Positions 6,584 through 13,598 of a stretch of DNA of 26,070 nucleotides are shown piece after piece. The notes below the pieces were generated by a model. That model ran no database searches. It was not told where the DNA came from and saw nothing but the letters and a program-made list of their open reading frames with translations. How positions within the stretch are numbered: the stretch's first letter is position 1; the number at the start of each line of letters is the position of its first letter. The DNA comes from Alistipes sp. (GTDB lineage: Bacteria > Bacteroidota > Bacteroidia > Bacteroidales > Rikenellaceae), in assembly GCA_017646785.1 (NCBI GenBank), contig JAGCLX010000013.1, positions 1-26,070 of the forward strand, in the 5' to 3' direction. Both the position numbers and the translations under genes were made by a program.

Positions 6584-8179
6584 ATGACAAATAGTAAGAT
6601 ATGGCGTGGGGGCTACCCCATCTTTATGGTGCTGCTGTCGGTGCTGCTGTTGAGTCTTGGTTGGTGGGGTGTGAGTGGAGGATTTATGCTCGGCGCCCTT
6701 GTGCCTCTGCTCGTTTTGAGCGAGAGGTATAGCGATTCGCGTGGTGACTGGTGGCGTATGTGTGGCTGGGCAGCAATGACCTTCCTTCTGTGGAACTTTG
6801 CTACTATATGGTGGGTGTGGAACGCTGCGCCTATAGGTGTCTTTACCGCAAGCATCGTAGGCTCGTTCTACAACTTGTGTGGTGTTATGGCCTATCACTA
6901 CACCTCGAAGCGTGCGCCACGCGCTTTGGCATATACACTCCTTGTGTCGATATGGTTGGCTACAGAGTGGGCATACAACTCTGCCGAGGTGATGACATTT
7001 CCATGGTTGCTTCTGGGCCACGGCTTTTCGAACAACGTGATGGCAGTGCAGTGGTATGAGTACACGGGCATCTTTGGAGGTACGCTCTGGGTGCTGTGCT
7101 CAAACATCGCCATTTTCGAGGCTCTACGCACACGCATGCGCTCACGTGCAGTGTTGGCCGCAGTGGTTGTTATAGTGCCTGTTATCATCTCATTGTCGCT
7201 ATACTGGAGCTACAAGCCATCAGAGCGTAGCATTAACATGTCTGTCGTGCAGCCCAATGTGCCATGCTACGACGAGGAGCGTGAGGCTGCCGGCATGGAT
7301 GACCCCACACAAACTCTCTGTTCGCTTATTGCTGAGGTGCCCGAGGACTCACAGTTCGTCTTGCTTCCAGAGTCGTCACTTGCCTATTTGCCAGCGTTTG
7401 GTACAATAGATGAGGAGGATACAGACCTATATAAGAGGATGCTGAAGCACCTGCATGGTGGCAAGAACGATGATATGAAGCTGATTGCTGGAGCATCCAC
7501 AGTGCGTTACTATGGCGATGTGGAGGCTACGGAGACGGCGCGATATGCCTACTATGGTTACTATGACCTCTTCAACTCATCCCTGCTCATTGACGCTGAG
7601 GGTGAGGTTGAGCAGATATATCACAAGCAGAAGCTCGTGATTGGCGTTGAGGCGATACCCTTCCGTCGACTACTCAAGAACTTCGAGGTAGACCTCGGAG
7701 GTGTGTCAGGTCAGCTTGGCTGGGGTGACCGCCACATGGTGTTCGAGGGTGGCGACGCTAAGATAGGTCCTGCTATATGCTATGAGGGACTATATGGAAA
7801 CCACTTTGCTGGCTTCGTGCGCGCGGGAGCTGAGGCGATGGCAGTGGTATCGAACGATGGCTGGTGGGGTGATACCCCAGGCCACAGACGCCTCTTTGAC
7901 TTCTGCCGTCTGCGCGCCATAGAGACGCGTCGTGCCATTGCTCGAAGTGCTAATACGGGCATCTCGGGCTTTATATCGCCTCGTGGAGAGACCATCGGCG
8001 AGCCTCTTGAGTGGAATGAGCGCGGCGTGCTTACCGAGGAGGTAGAGCTACGCAATGACATAACCTTCTATACGGTGTATGGCGACTGGATTGCGCGCAT
8101 AGCGACCTACGTTGCCGTGTTGGCGATAATGTACTATGTCGCATATCGCACCAAGCGCCGCAACCACCTTGTTGATTAA
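6584..8179 (+). CDS. lnt: Apolipoprotein N-acyltransferase
   Basis: The 531-residue protein has about six hydrophobic segments in the first ~210 residues, then a carbon-nitrogen hydrolase domain. The catalytic triad is visible as E263 (LLPESS), K348 (YHKQKLV) and C399 (AICYEG). Lnt adds the third acyl chain to the N-terminal cysteine of lipoproteins at the periplasmic face of the inner membrane, which fits the many lipoproteins in this window. The frame is open from 6491, but the promoter at 6501-6530 excludes that start; the ATG at 6584 gives the family's usual length and places the first membrane segment near the N-terminus. folC follows after 19 bp and is probably co-transcribed. Confidence 0.93.
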   Translation: MTNSKIWRGGYPIFMVLLSVLLLSLGWWGVSGGFMLGALVPLLVLSERYSDSRGDWWRMCGWAAMTFLLWNFATIWWVWNAAPIGVFTASIVGSFYNLCGVMAYHYTSKRAPRALAYTLLVSIWLATEWAYNSAEVMTFPWLLLGHGFSNNVMAVQWYEYTGIFGGTLWVLCSNIAIFEALRTRMRSRAVLAAVVVIVPVIISLSLYWSYKPSERSINMSVVQPNVPCYDEEREAAGMDDPTQTLCSLIAEVPEDSQFVLLPESSLAYLPAFGTIDEEDTDLYKRMLKHLHGGKNDDMKLIAGASTVRYYGDVEATETARYAYYGYYDLFNSSLLIDAEGEVEQIYHKQKLVIGVEAIPFRRLLKNFEVDLGGVSGQLGWGDRHMVFEGGDAKIGPAICYEGLYGNHFAGFVRAGAEAMAVVSNDGWWGDTPGHRRLFDFCRLRAIETRRAIARSANTGISGFISPRGETIGEPLEWNERGVLTEEVELRNDITFYTVYGDWIARIATYVAVLAIMYYVAYRTKRRNHLVD

Positions 8180-8198
8180 CCTCTAAATATAATATAGT

Positions 8199-9488
8199 AT
8201 GAATTACGCAGAGACACTCGAATTTCTATTTACTTCTATGCCGTCGTTCCAGCGTGTTGGTGGCGACGCCTACAAGCCAGGATTGGAGCGTATTGCATCA
8301 TTCTGCCAACACATAGGCAACCCACAGCGCAACTTCTACACCATTCACGTTGCGGGTACCAACGGTAAGGGCTCCGTGTCGCACATGCTTGCCTCGATAC
8401 TACGCGAGGCGGGATACCGCACAGGACTCTTCACCTCGCCACACCTTGTCGACTTCCGTGAGCGTATTCGCGTAGATGGCGAGATGATATCTAAGCAGAA
8501 GGTGGTGAACTTCGTAGATAAACACCGCGATAAGATGAAGGAGCTCGACCTCTCGTTCTTCGAGATGACGGCAGCCATGGCCTTCGACTACTTCGACCAG
8601 AGCGACGTGGAGGTGGCGGTTATCGAGACAGGTCTTGGTGGTCGCCTCGATGCAACAAACATCATTACCCCCATCCTCAGCGTAGTGACCAACGTGAGCT
8701 ACGACCATACGGAGTTTCTTGGTGACACCATCGCAAAGATAGCATCCGAGAAGGCGGGAATCATTAAGAAGAGCGTGCCCATCGTTGTTGGTCAGCACTC
8801 TGAGGAGTACGACAGCGTGTTCGTGGCGCGCGCCGAGGAGCTACACTCGCGCATCATCTTTGCTGAGGATGAGTGGCGACTTAATGGCGTGGAGCACTTC
8901 GATAACGAGAATCAGCACTTCAGCCTCACCCGCATGCGCGATGAGCGTGGCTATGAGCTCGATGTAGATCTCCTGGGTGACTACCAGCGCCACAACATCG
9001 TAACTGTATGTGCTGCTGCCGACTACCTCGCAGATAACACACCCCTCACAATCTCGCGTCGTGCATTCCGCGAGGGTATAGCCATCGCAGCTGCATCTAC
9101 AGGCCTCGCAGGTCGCTGGCAGGTGCTCTCACGCGAGCCATATACCGTCTGCGACACGGGTCATAACGAGGATGGTATACGCTATGTTGCCGAGCAGCTC
9201 AACAACCTCGAGTGCGACCGTCTCTTCGCTGTTATGGGCTTTGCCCGCGAGAAGGAGCTTGCTAAAATTTTGGCGTTGCTACCCAAAAAGGCGCACTACA
9301 TCTTCACACGCGCAAACATCGAGCGTGCCCGCGCTATAGAGGATATAGCCGCCGAGGCAACAAAGCTCGGTCTCGATTTCGAGATAGCGCCCTCTGTTAA
9401 GGAGGCTGTGGAGCGCGCCCGCTCTCTGGCATTGCCCGCCGACGCTATTTTTATCGGGGGAAGTAATTATGTTATCGCCGAAATGTAA
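8199..9488 (+). CDS. folC: Bifunctional folylpolyglutamate synthase / dihydrofolate synthase
   Basis: The 429-residue length and motifs match FolC. HVAGTNGKGSVSHML (50-64) contains the P-loop, TSPHLVDFRERIRVDG is the folate-binding omega-loop region, and ETGLGGRLDATN is the family signature with metal ligands. VSYDHTEFLGDT and EKAGIIK follow in the expected order. FolC belongs to the Mur ligase superfamily: it joins glutamate to dihydropteroate and elongates the polyglutamate tail of folates in the cytosol. It lies 19 bp after lnt, with no promoter between them, and ends just before a strong terminator. No defect is seen. Confidence 0.95.
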   Translation: MNYAETLEFLFTSMPSFQRVGGDAYKPGLERIASFCQHIGNPQRNFYTIHVAGTNGKGSVSHMLASILREAGYRTGLFTSPHLVDFRERIRVDGEMISKQKVVNFVDKHRDKMKELDLSFFEMTAAMAFDYFDQSDVEVAVIETGLGGRLDATNIITPILSVVTNVSYDHTEFLGDTIAKIASEKAGIIKKSVPIVVGQHSEEYDSVFVARAEELHSRIIFAEDEWRLNGVEHFDNENQHFSLTRMRDERGYELDVDLLGDYQRHNIVTVCAAADYLADNTPLTISRRAFREGIAIAAASTGLAGRWQVLSREPYTVCDTGHNEDGIRYVAEQLNNLECDRLFAVMGFAREKELAKILALLPKKAHYIFTRANIERARAIEDIAAEATKLGLDFEIAPSVKEAVERARSLALPADAIFIGGSNYVIAEM

Positions 9489-9523
9489 TTTTGCATGATA
9501 AGGCAGACATCTACTGCCGCTAA

Positions 9524-9580
9524 CAAAAAGTCCCGACAATGAGCAGTACGCTTTAGTACAGCCCATCGTCGGGATTTTTG
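9524..9580 (+). terminator. Terminator downstream of folC, probably bidirectional
   Basis: TCCCGAC (9531-9537) pairs with GTCGGGA (9568-9574). The stem extends through A-tract/T-tract pairing (9526-9530 with 9575-9579), and GTAC at 9546-9549 and 9556-9559 can pair in the inner part. The A-run before and T-run after suit termination in both directions. Confidence 0.75.
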
Positions 9581-9644
9581 CCGAGCGTCGTATCTGCAGC
9601 CTTCTGATGCAAAATTGGGTTGGGGAGATAATGAATGTGGTGGT

Positions 9645-9759
9645 ATAATGAATTTAGGGAAGTTAGAAAAATTAGAGAATTTAGGGAAATTAGGGAGGAC
9701 TATAAAAACACTAAACACCCTAAACACCCTAAACTACTTAAACTCCCTAATTTCATTAT
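9645..9759. repeat. Imperfect palindromic intergenic element A (TTAGGG/CCCTAA-rich)
   Basis: ATAATGAATTTAGGGA (9645-9660) is an inverted copy of TCCCTAATTTCATTAT (9744-9759) with one mismatch. The arms between are built of degenerate AATTAGGG units on the left and CACCCTAAA units on the right, around the central TATAAAAACACTAAA (9701-9715). The same 15-base core occurs in element B at 12258-12272, so this is probably one member of a dispersed family. It lies between convergent genes and codes for nothing recognisable. Confidence 0.6.
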
Positions 9760-9778
9760 GACGCTTCCCAAACGAACA

Positions 9779-9805
9779 ACCCACCCAAGGCAGTCCTGGG
9801 TGGGT
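9779..9805 (-). terminator. Hairpin downstream of the BACON lipoprotein operon
   Basis: ACCCACCCA (9779-9787) pairs with TGGGTGGGT (9797-9805), extended by GG/CC around a CAGT loop with one bulged A. Read on the minus strand it is followed by a T-rich TTGTTCGTTTG. It fits a terminator for the operon ending at 9874. Confidence 0.55.
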
Positions 9806-9873
9806 CATTTGTAATGATGTGGCGCTAATATATGCAAGCGTCACCTTTTTGTTAGGATAACAGAGTTTGTCGA

Positions 9874-10239
9874 CTAGTTTCCTCTTCCTTTTTGCAAAAC
9901 ATTGATTTTGCGAGTAACGCCATACTTGTTATTATAAAAAACTATAGTAGCAGAGCGTTGGGCAGTATATTCGTTTTTGGAAAAGGATAACGTGACTGTA
10001 CTTTGTCCACGCTCGCCTTTTTTTGTAGAGGGGGTGATCCAATCCCATCTCTCTGTGCTTGATACCTCCCAATCACACCATGAGGTTACTTCAATAAGAA
10101 ATGAACTACGTGAGCTGCCCATTACAATGCTATCGCTGGATACAACAAGCAATTCCTCTTTATCAAGGCCTACAGTTTCGGTACAACTGCCCAATAGCAT
10201 CGAAAGTAGTACTAAACAATATGCAATACACTTTTTCAT
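9874..10239 (-). CDS. Small BACON-domain lipoprotein
   Basis: The 121-residue product begins with a lipoprotein signal ending LLGSC (lipid cysteine C19). The rest is one domain of about 90 residues with the BACON pattern: a tryptophan pair (W54, W57), WDWITPS (65-71), a Gly-Ser-Thr segment TVTLSFSKNE (81-90), R95 and a closing VLQKG. BACON domains are Bacteroidetes Ig-like modules often found on surface carbohydrate-handling proteins. Here it stands alone, which is uncommon since BACON is usually fused to enzymes or repeated. It is the last gene of a three-gene operon, 11 bp after the helix-plus-barrel protein. Role: perhaps a small binding or structural partner of that protein (inference). 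Confidence 0.72.
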   Translation of the reverse strand: MKKCIAYCLVLLSMLLGSCTETVGLDKEELLVVSSDSIVMGSSRSSFLIEVTSWCDWEVSSTERWDWITPSTKKGERGQSTVTLSFSKNEYTAQRSATIVFYNNKYGVTRKINVLQKGRGN

Positions 10240-10250
10240 TGTTCATCAAT

Positions 10251-11534
10251 TTAGAAAGTCAAACCAACATGGATGTCAAAGCCATATCCAACTGCGGGTC
10301 TCAGCATAGCATTATAGCCTGTGTAGTTGAAGCAAGATGGCGCGGTGAAACACTGGAAACCAACAGCTACAAAAGTACTAAAATCTTCAGATATTCTGAA
10401 ATTAACACCCACCTGAGGATTTACAAATGCACCAATGGTCCTATACTTAACCCAGCATAAATCAAGGTATAATCTCTGTCTTGTAGAAAAATCACCTCCC
10501 GCAGATAGCGCAACGAATGGAGAACAATTACCATCGGTAATGTTAGCTCTGAAGTAAGCAAATGCAGGTACAGAAATTTTGCAAGGATTTAGGAACTTAC
10601 CGTAGCCAGTGTAATCAGCGCTTCTCGCCGATGCGCCGCCTTTGAAATTTACTTTTGCTCCAACACCCGCACCAACAAGGAGATACTTGTTAATATTGTA
10701 TCCCGCAATGTAGCTAACACCAAAGCTTGGATAAGGATAGTTGAATCCCAATCTAAATGACGCATCAACCAATGAGGTGAAACCCTTTACTGTTTCAGCG
10801 TGCAACTTGCGTGGCTCCTCAGCTTTTGCAGCCTCCGCTCTTTTCTGAGCCTCGATACGTGCCTGCTCCTGAGCTTTTGCCGTCGCCTCCGCTCTTTTCT
10901 GAGCCTCGAAACGCGCCTGCTCCTCAGCTTTTGCTTTAGCTACCGCTGCCTTAGCCTCGGCATCTATGCGCGCTTGCTCCTCGGCTTTTGCTTTCGCTTC
11001 CGCTACCTTAGCCTCGGCATCTATGCGCGCCTGCTCCTCAGCTTTTGCTTTCGCTTCAGCTGCCTTAGCCTCAGCCTCGATGCGTGCTTGTTCCTCAGCC
11101 ACAGCCCTCTTTTGAGCCTCGATGCGTGCTTGCTCCTCAGCCATAGCTCTCTTTTGAGCCTCTATGCGGGCGCGCTCTTCAGCCGCAGCTCTTCGCTGTG
11201 CCTCGAGCTGTGCTTGCTTCTCTGCCGCAGCCTTCTTAGCGATGTAGTCTTTGTCAACCTTTAGCTTAAATAGAATATAAGAGCCCTCAATCTCTACTGT
11301 TTCAGGAAAATATCCCTCGGCTCGTGCAGTTAGTTCGCGAATATGAGAGGACACAACAATAGTAAATTTACCATTACTATCGGTTGTGGTACTTACATTT
11401 CCTGCAAATACTGTCACATTGGCAATGGGCGTATTGTCAGGGTTGAACACAACACCCTTAATGGTGCGTCCACCCTGCGCCATTGCCGATGAGGCTAATA
11501 TGAAGCAGATAACAATAAGTATAAATCGTTTCAT
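10251..11534 (-). CDS. CarboxypepD_reg-like + TolA-like helix + outer-membrane beta domain protein
   Basis: The 427-residue product has a Sec signal (ending about AMAQ, 20). Residues 24-93 look like a carboxypeptidase-regulatory-like beta-sandwich (TIKGVVFNPDNTPIANVTV, TTDSNGKFTI). Residues about 94-247 are a long Ala/Glu/Lys/Arg-rich helix made of AEEQARIEAQKRA units, resembling the TolA domain II or a single alpha-helix. Residues 250-427 are aromatic and glycine-rich alternating strands (FRLGFNYPYPSFGVSYIAGY, ending in an aromatic F) like an outer-membrane beta-barrel. It sits 6 bp after a lipoprotein gene and 11 bp before a BACON lipoprotein gene. I do not know a named family with this order. 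The helix could span periplasm or surface space. Confidence 0.7.
   Translation of the reverse strand: MKRFILIVICFILASSAMAQGGRTIKGVVFNPDNTPIANVTVFAGNVSTTTDSNGKFTIVVSSHIRELTARAEGYFPETVEIEGSYILFKLKVDKDYIAKKAAAEKQAQLEAQRRAAAEERARIEAQKRAMAEEQARIEAQKRAVAEEQARIEAEAKAAEAKAKAEEQARIDAEAKVAEAKAKAEEQARIDAEAKAAVAKAKAEEQARFEAQKRAEATAKAQEQARIEAQKRAEAAKAEEPRKLHAETVKGFTSLVDASFRLGFNYPYPSFGVSYIAGYNINKYLLVGAGVGAKVNFKGGASARSADYTGYGKFLNPCKISVPAFAYFRANITDGNCSPFVALSAGGDFSTRQRLYLDLCWVKYRTIGAFVNPQVGVNFRISEDFSTFVAVGFQCFTAPSCFNYTGYNAMLRPAVGYGFDIHVGLTF
10824..11183 (-). repeat. In-frame tandem repeats coding for the Ala/Glu/Lys helix
   Basis: Residues 118-237 of the protein consist of seven units that all begin AEEQAR(I/F)(E/D)A or close to it: two of 14 residues (42 bp), three of 19 residues (57 bp) and two of 18 and 17 residues. 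The DNA repeats keep frame, so copy-number change would alter helix length without breaking the gene. Confidence 0.75.
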
Positions 11535-11540
11535 GGTTGA

Positions 11541-11975
11541 CTATTTTTTGCCAAACTTAGGAAGCTTAAGACCGCCTTCAGACTTAGGTGCCTGTGGTAC
11601 AGATGCAAGGTCTTCCTCAGTAGGAGTGCGGAAATTAACATACCATGCTGGATAGCCAGTAATAGTGATAGACTCAATACGACCTACAGAATCATATTTA
11701 GTCTGCTTCTCAAGACCTACAAATACGTCTGCATCACCACTGTTAAGCAATGCCTCACGAATAGCTGTGTTAATGACATTCTCCTCGCCACCATTCATAA
11801 CGGTTGAAGTAGGCATGTAGAAGTGTGTAATTTTGGTTGGAGATACATTAAGGTCAGCAAACACTGCCGATGTCAGAACTGTCTTATGTGTGGCTGTGCT
11901 TTTTAATAACGAAGTTGAGCTTGAACAACCAACTGCAGCAAATGCAATTACACATAGAAATAGAATCTTCTTCAT
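11541..11975 (-). CDS. Small lipoprotein of unknown function
   Basis: The 144-residue product has a lipoprotein signal ending AAVGC (C17), followed by serines and no acidic cluster. The mature part has VINTAIREALLNSGDADVFVGL (about 67-88, shown here across that range), then a strand-rich segment with ITITGYPAWYVNF, and a short basic tail ending KLPKFGKK. I do not recognise a named family with confidence, although small Bacteroidetes lipoproteins with a GYPA-Y-NF ending occur. It is the first gene of a three-gene operon with the helix/barrel protein and the BACON lipoprotein, and its promoter is at 12061-12091. It might be a periplasmic accessory factor of that complex, which is inference. Confidence 0.68.
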   Translation of the reverse strand: MKKILFLCVIAFAAVGCSSSTSLLKSTATHKTVLTSAVFADLNVSPTKITHFYMPTSTVMNGGEENVINTAIREALLNSGDADVFVGLEKQTKYDSVGRIESITITGYPAWYVNFRTPTEEDLASVPQAPKSEGGLKLPKFGKK

Positions 11976-12031
11976 AATAGTAAGGAGTTAAAAGTTAATA
12001 TAAATTTTGTTCAGTAATAATTGTGACAACA

Positions 12032-12046
12032 CCATAGTGACTATGG
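12032..12046 (-). promoter_or_regulatory. Small palindrome in the leader of the lipoprotein/BACON operon
   Basis: CCATAG, a 3-base loop and CTATGG form a perfect short hairpin about 10 bases after the predicted transcription start. It could be an operator or leader hairpin; nothing more can be said. Confidence 0.3.
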
Positions 12047-12060
12047 CCACTACGATAATA

Positions 12061-12091
12061 CAAAATTAAATAAATTTTTCGAAATAAACAA
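12061..12091 (-). promoter_or_regulatory. Promoter of the lipoprotein/helix-barrel/BACON operon
   Basis: TAATTTTG (12061-12068, minus strand) with TTG (12089-12091) 20 bp upstream matches the consensus. Transcription from about 12055 gives an ~80-nt leader before the ATG at 11975. Confidence 0.75.
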
Positions 12092-12220
12092 GACTCTTAA
12101 GGTGCCTTGTATATTAAAAGTTCGATTATTTATAATAAAAAAGAGTCGCTCAGATTAAAACGTTACAGCTCATCGTTGGGCGGGGAATTACCGAGCTATG
12201 TAGTTGTGTTGACGGCGAGT

Positions 12221-12299
12221 AAGGTGTCGAAGAGAGATTAGGGGAATTATGGAGAATTATAAAAACACTAAATTCCTTAAATTCACTCTTCTACACCTT
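12221..12299. repeat. Imperfect palindromic intergenic element B
   Basis: AAGGTGTCGAAGAGAG (12221-12236) and the following AATTAGGGG-like arm pair imperfectly with AATTCC...CTCTTCTACACCTT (12271-12299). The apex holds TATAAAAACACTAAA (12258-12272), identical to the core of element A at 9701-9715. Same core with different outer arms suggests a diverged family. Confidence 0.55.
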
Positions 12300-12336
12300 T
12301 CTATTCCTCACTACTCTTTTTCTACTCCCTCGCGCG

Positions 12337-12439
12337 TGTCATTCTGAACGTAGTGAAGAATCTCCTCAATGGCAACACACTGTAAACGCTGTTGTCCTGG
12401 TCGGCTTCGAGGAGATGCTTCACTTTGTTCAGCATGACA
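12337..12439. repeat. 103-bp inverted repeat with TGTCATTCTGAAC arms
   Basis: The 31-base arms at 12337-12367 and 12409-12439 are inverted copies matching at 27 of 31 positions; the left begins TGTCATTCTGAAC and contains GTGAAGAATCTCC. The 41-base loop is unremarkable. TGTCATTCTGA...GAAGAATCT elements are a widely scattered repeat type in Bacteroidetes genomes. It is noncoding and sits between prs and the next operon. Confidence 0.7.
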
Positions 12440-12503
12440 TAGTATAGCATCATCTCAATAAAACTGCGTCATTGTCTTACCTCGTTATTTAAGTCTAAAA
12501 TAT

Positions 12504-12545
12504 ACAAAATGAGCATGTCCGAAAAATAGGACACGCTCATTTTGT
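12504..12545 (-). terminator. Terminator of prs, usable in both directions
   Basis: ACAAAATGAGC (12504-12514) pairs with GCTCATTTTGT (12535-12545) and TGTCC (12516-12520) with GGACA (12529-12533), with one A/C mismatch and an 8-nt loop. It begins 32 bp after the prs stop, and U-rich sequence follows on the minus strand. Confidence 0.85.
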
Positions 12546-12576
12546 TGGGTCACGAACAACCCCTTATCACTGAATA

Positions 12577-13518
12577 TTAGCGGTAGAAGATTGATGAGAT
12601 TGACTTGTAGTTGTGAACGCGCTCGATGACATCAGCAAAGATGGGAGCTACGCTCAATACAGTAAACTTAGACAAGTCCTCACCCTCCTTCAAAGGAATA
12701 GTGTCGGTTGTGATTACCTCCTGGATGGCGCTCTCGTTGATGCGGTCGTATGCCTTACCTGAAAGCACAGGGTGGGTGATAGCCGCGCGAACGCTCTTAG
12801 CACCACGCTCCATAAGCATGTTAGCTGCCATACAGATAGTACCCGCTGTGTCGATCATATCATCCACGATGATGATGTTGCGACCCTCAACCTCGCCGAT
12901 AGCTGTCATTGAACCAACGACGTTAGCCTTAGCGCGCTCCTTGTGAGAGATGATGATAGGTGCGTTGAAGTGCTTAGCGTATGATGAAGCACGCTTTGCA
13001 CCACCCATATCAGGTGAAGCGATAGACAAATCTGGAATATTCAACTTCTGGATGTAGGGCACGAAGATGCCTGATGCGTAGAGAGCATCCATAGGAAGGT
13101 CGAAGAAGCCCTGGATCTGGTCAGCGTGGAGGTCCATAGTCATCACGCGCTGTACACCTGCAGCGATAAGCATGTTAGCTACGAGGCGAGCGGTGATAGG
13201 CACGCGGGGACGGTCCTTACGATCCTGACGAGCCCAACCGAAGTATGGGATAACGGCGATAACCTGGTGCGCAGAAGCACGGCGTGCAGCATCGGCCATC
13301 ATCAAGAGCTCCATCAGATTGTCTGAAGGTGGGAATGTAGACTGAATGAGAAACACGGTACAACCACGGATAGACTCGTGGAAGCAAGGCTGGAACTCGC
13401 CGTCGCTAAACTGCAGAACGTCAGAGTCTCCGAGCTTAATGCCATACTCGGCAGCGATCTTCTCTGCGAGGTAGCGTGAGCCGCGACCTGCAAAGAACTT
13501 AATTTTATGGATTGCCAT
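12577..13518 (-). CDS. prs: Ribose-phosphate pyrophosphokinase (PRPP synthetase)
   Basis: The 313-residue length is typical. FSDGEF (37-42), PYFGWARQDRKDRPR (91-105, the ATP-binding flexible loop), MTMDLHADQIQGFF (126-139), SPDMGGAKRA (168-177), HKERAKANVV (192-201, catalytic lysine region) and the PRPP loop VDDMIDTAGT (218-227) are all present in order. The enzyme makes 5-phosphoribosyl-1-diphosphate from ribose 5-phosphate and ATP in the cytosol, feeding nucleotide, histidine and tryptophan synthesis. It has its own promoter (13549-13579) and terminator (12504-12545), so it is probably monocistronic although it follows engB. Confidence 0.97.
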   Translation of the reverse strand: MAIHKIKFFAGRGSRYLAEKIAAEYGIKLGDSDVLQFSDGEFQPCFHESIRGCTVFLIQSTFPPSDNLMELLMMADAARRASAHQVIAVIPYFGWARQDRKDRPRVPITARLVANMLIAAGVQRVMTMDLHADQIQGFFDLPMDALYASGIFVPYIQKLNIPDLSIASPDMGGAKRASSYAKHFNAPIIISHKERAKANVVGSMTAIGEVEGRNIIIVDDMIDTAGTICMAANMLMERGAKSVRAAITHPVLSGKAYDRINESAIQEVITTDTIPLKEGEDLSKFTVLSVAPIFADVIERVHNYKSISSIFYR

Positions 13519-13548
13519 AATTATTAATATAAGTTAGGTTAACTGATA

Positions 13549-13579
13549 CAAAAGTAGAGCAAATAAGCTTAATAAGCAA
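13549..13579 (-). promoter_or_regulatory. Promoter of prs
   Basis: TACTTTTG (13549-13556, minus strand) with TTG (13577-13579) 20 bp upstream matches the consensus. It lies in the 80-bp gap after engB, giving a ~25-nt leader. Confidence 0.75.
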
Positions 13580-13598
13580 CTTTTTCGTCGCTTATTTT

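Larger units (their letters stand above)
9489..9873. other. Intergenic region between convergent folC and BACON operon
   Basis: This 385-bp spacer between two converging transcription units holds a terminator for each side with palindromic element A between them. I see no small gene or RNA gene in it. Confidence 0.6.
11976..12576. other. 601-bp spacer between prs and the lipoprotein operon
   Basis: From right to left it holds the prs terminator, the 103-bp inverted repeat, palindromic element B, a stretch without visible structure (about 12100-12220), and the operon promoter. No ORF with coding character or tRNA is seen. Confidence 0.6.

Noticed and set aside
9645..9759. CCCTAAA/TTTAGGG units resembling telomeric repeats
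   Set aside because: The units are few, degenerate and arranged as inverted arms between bacterial genes, and a related element recurs at 12221-12299; a bacterial palindromic repeat explains it better.
10800..11264. 154-codon plus-strand frame rich in Leu, Ser and Arg
   Set aside because: Antisense of the Ala/Glu/Lys repeat helix; the repetition explains its openness.
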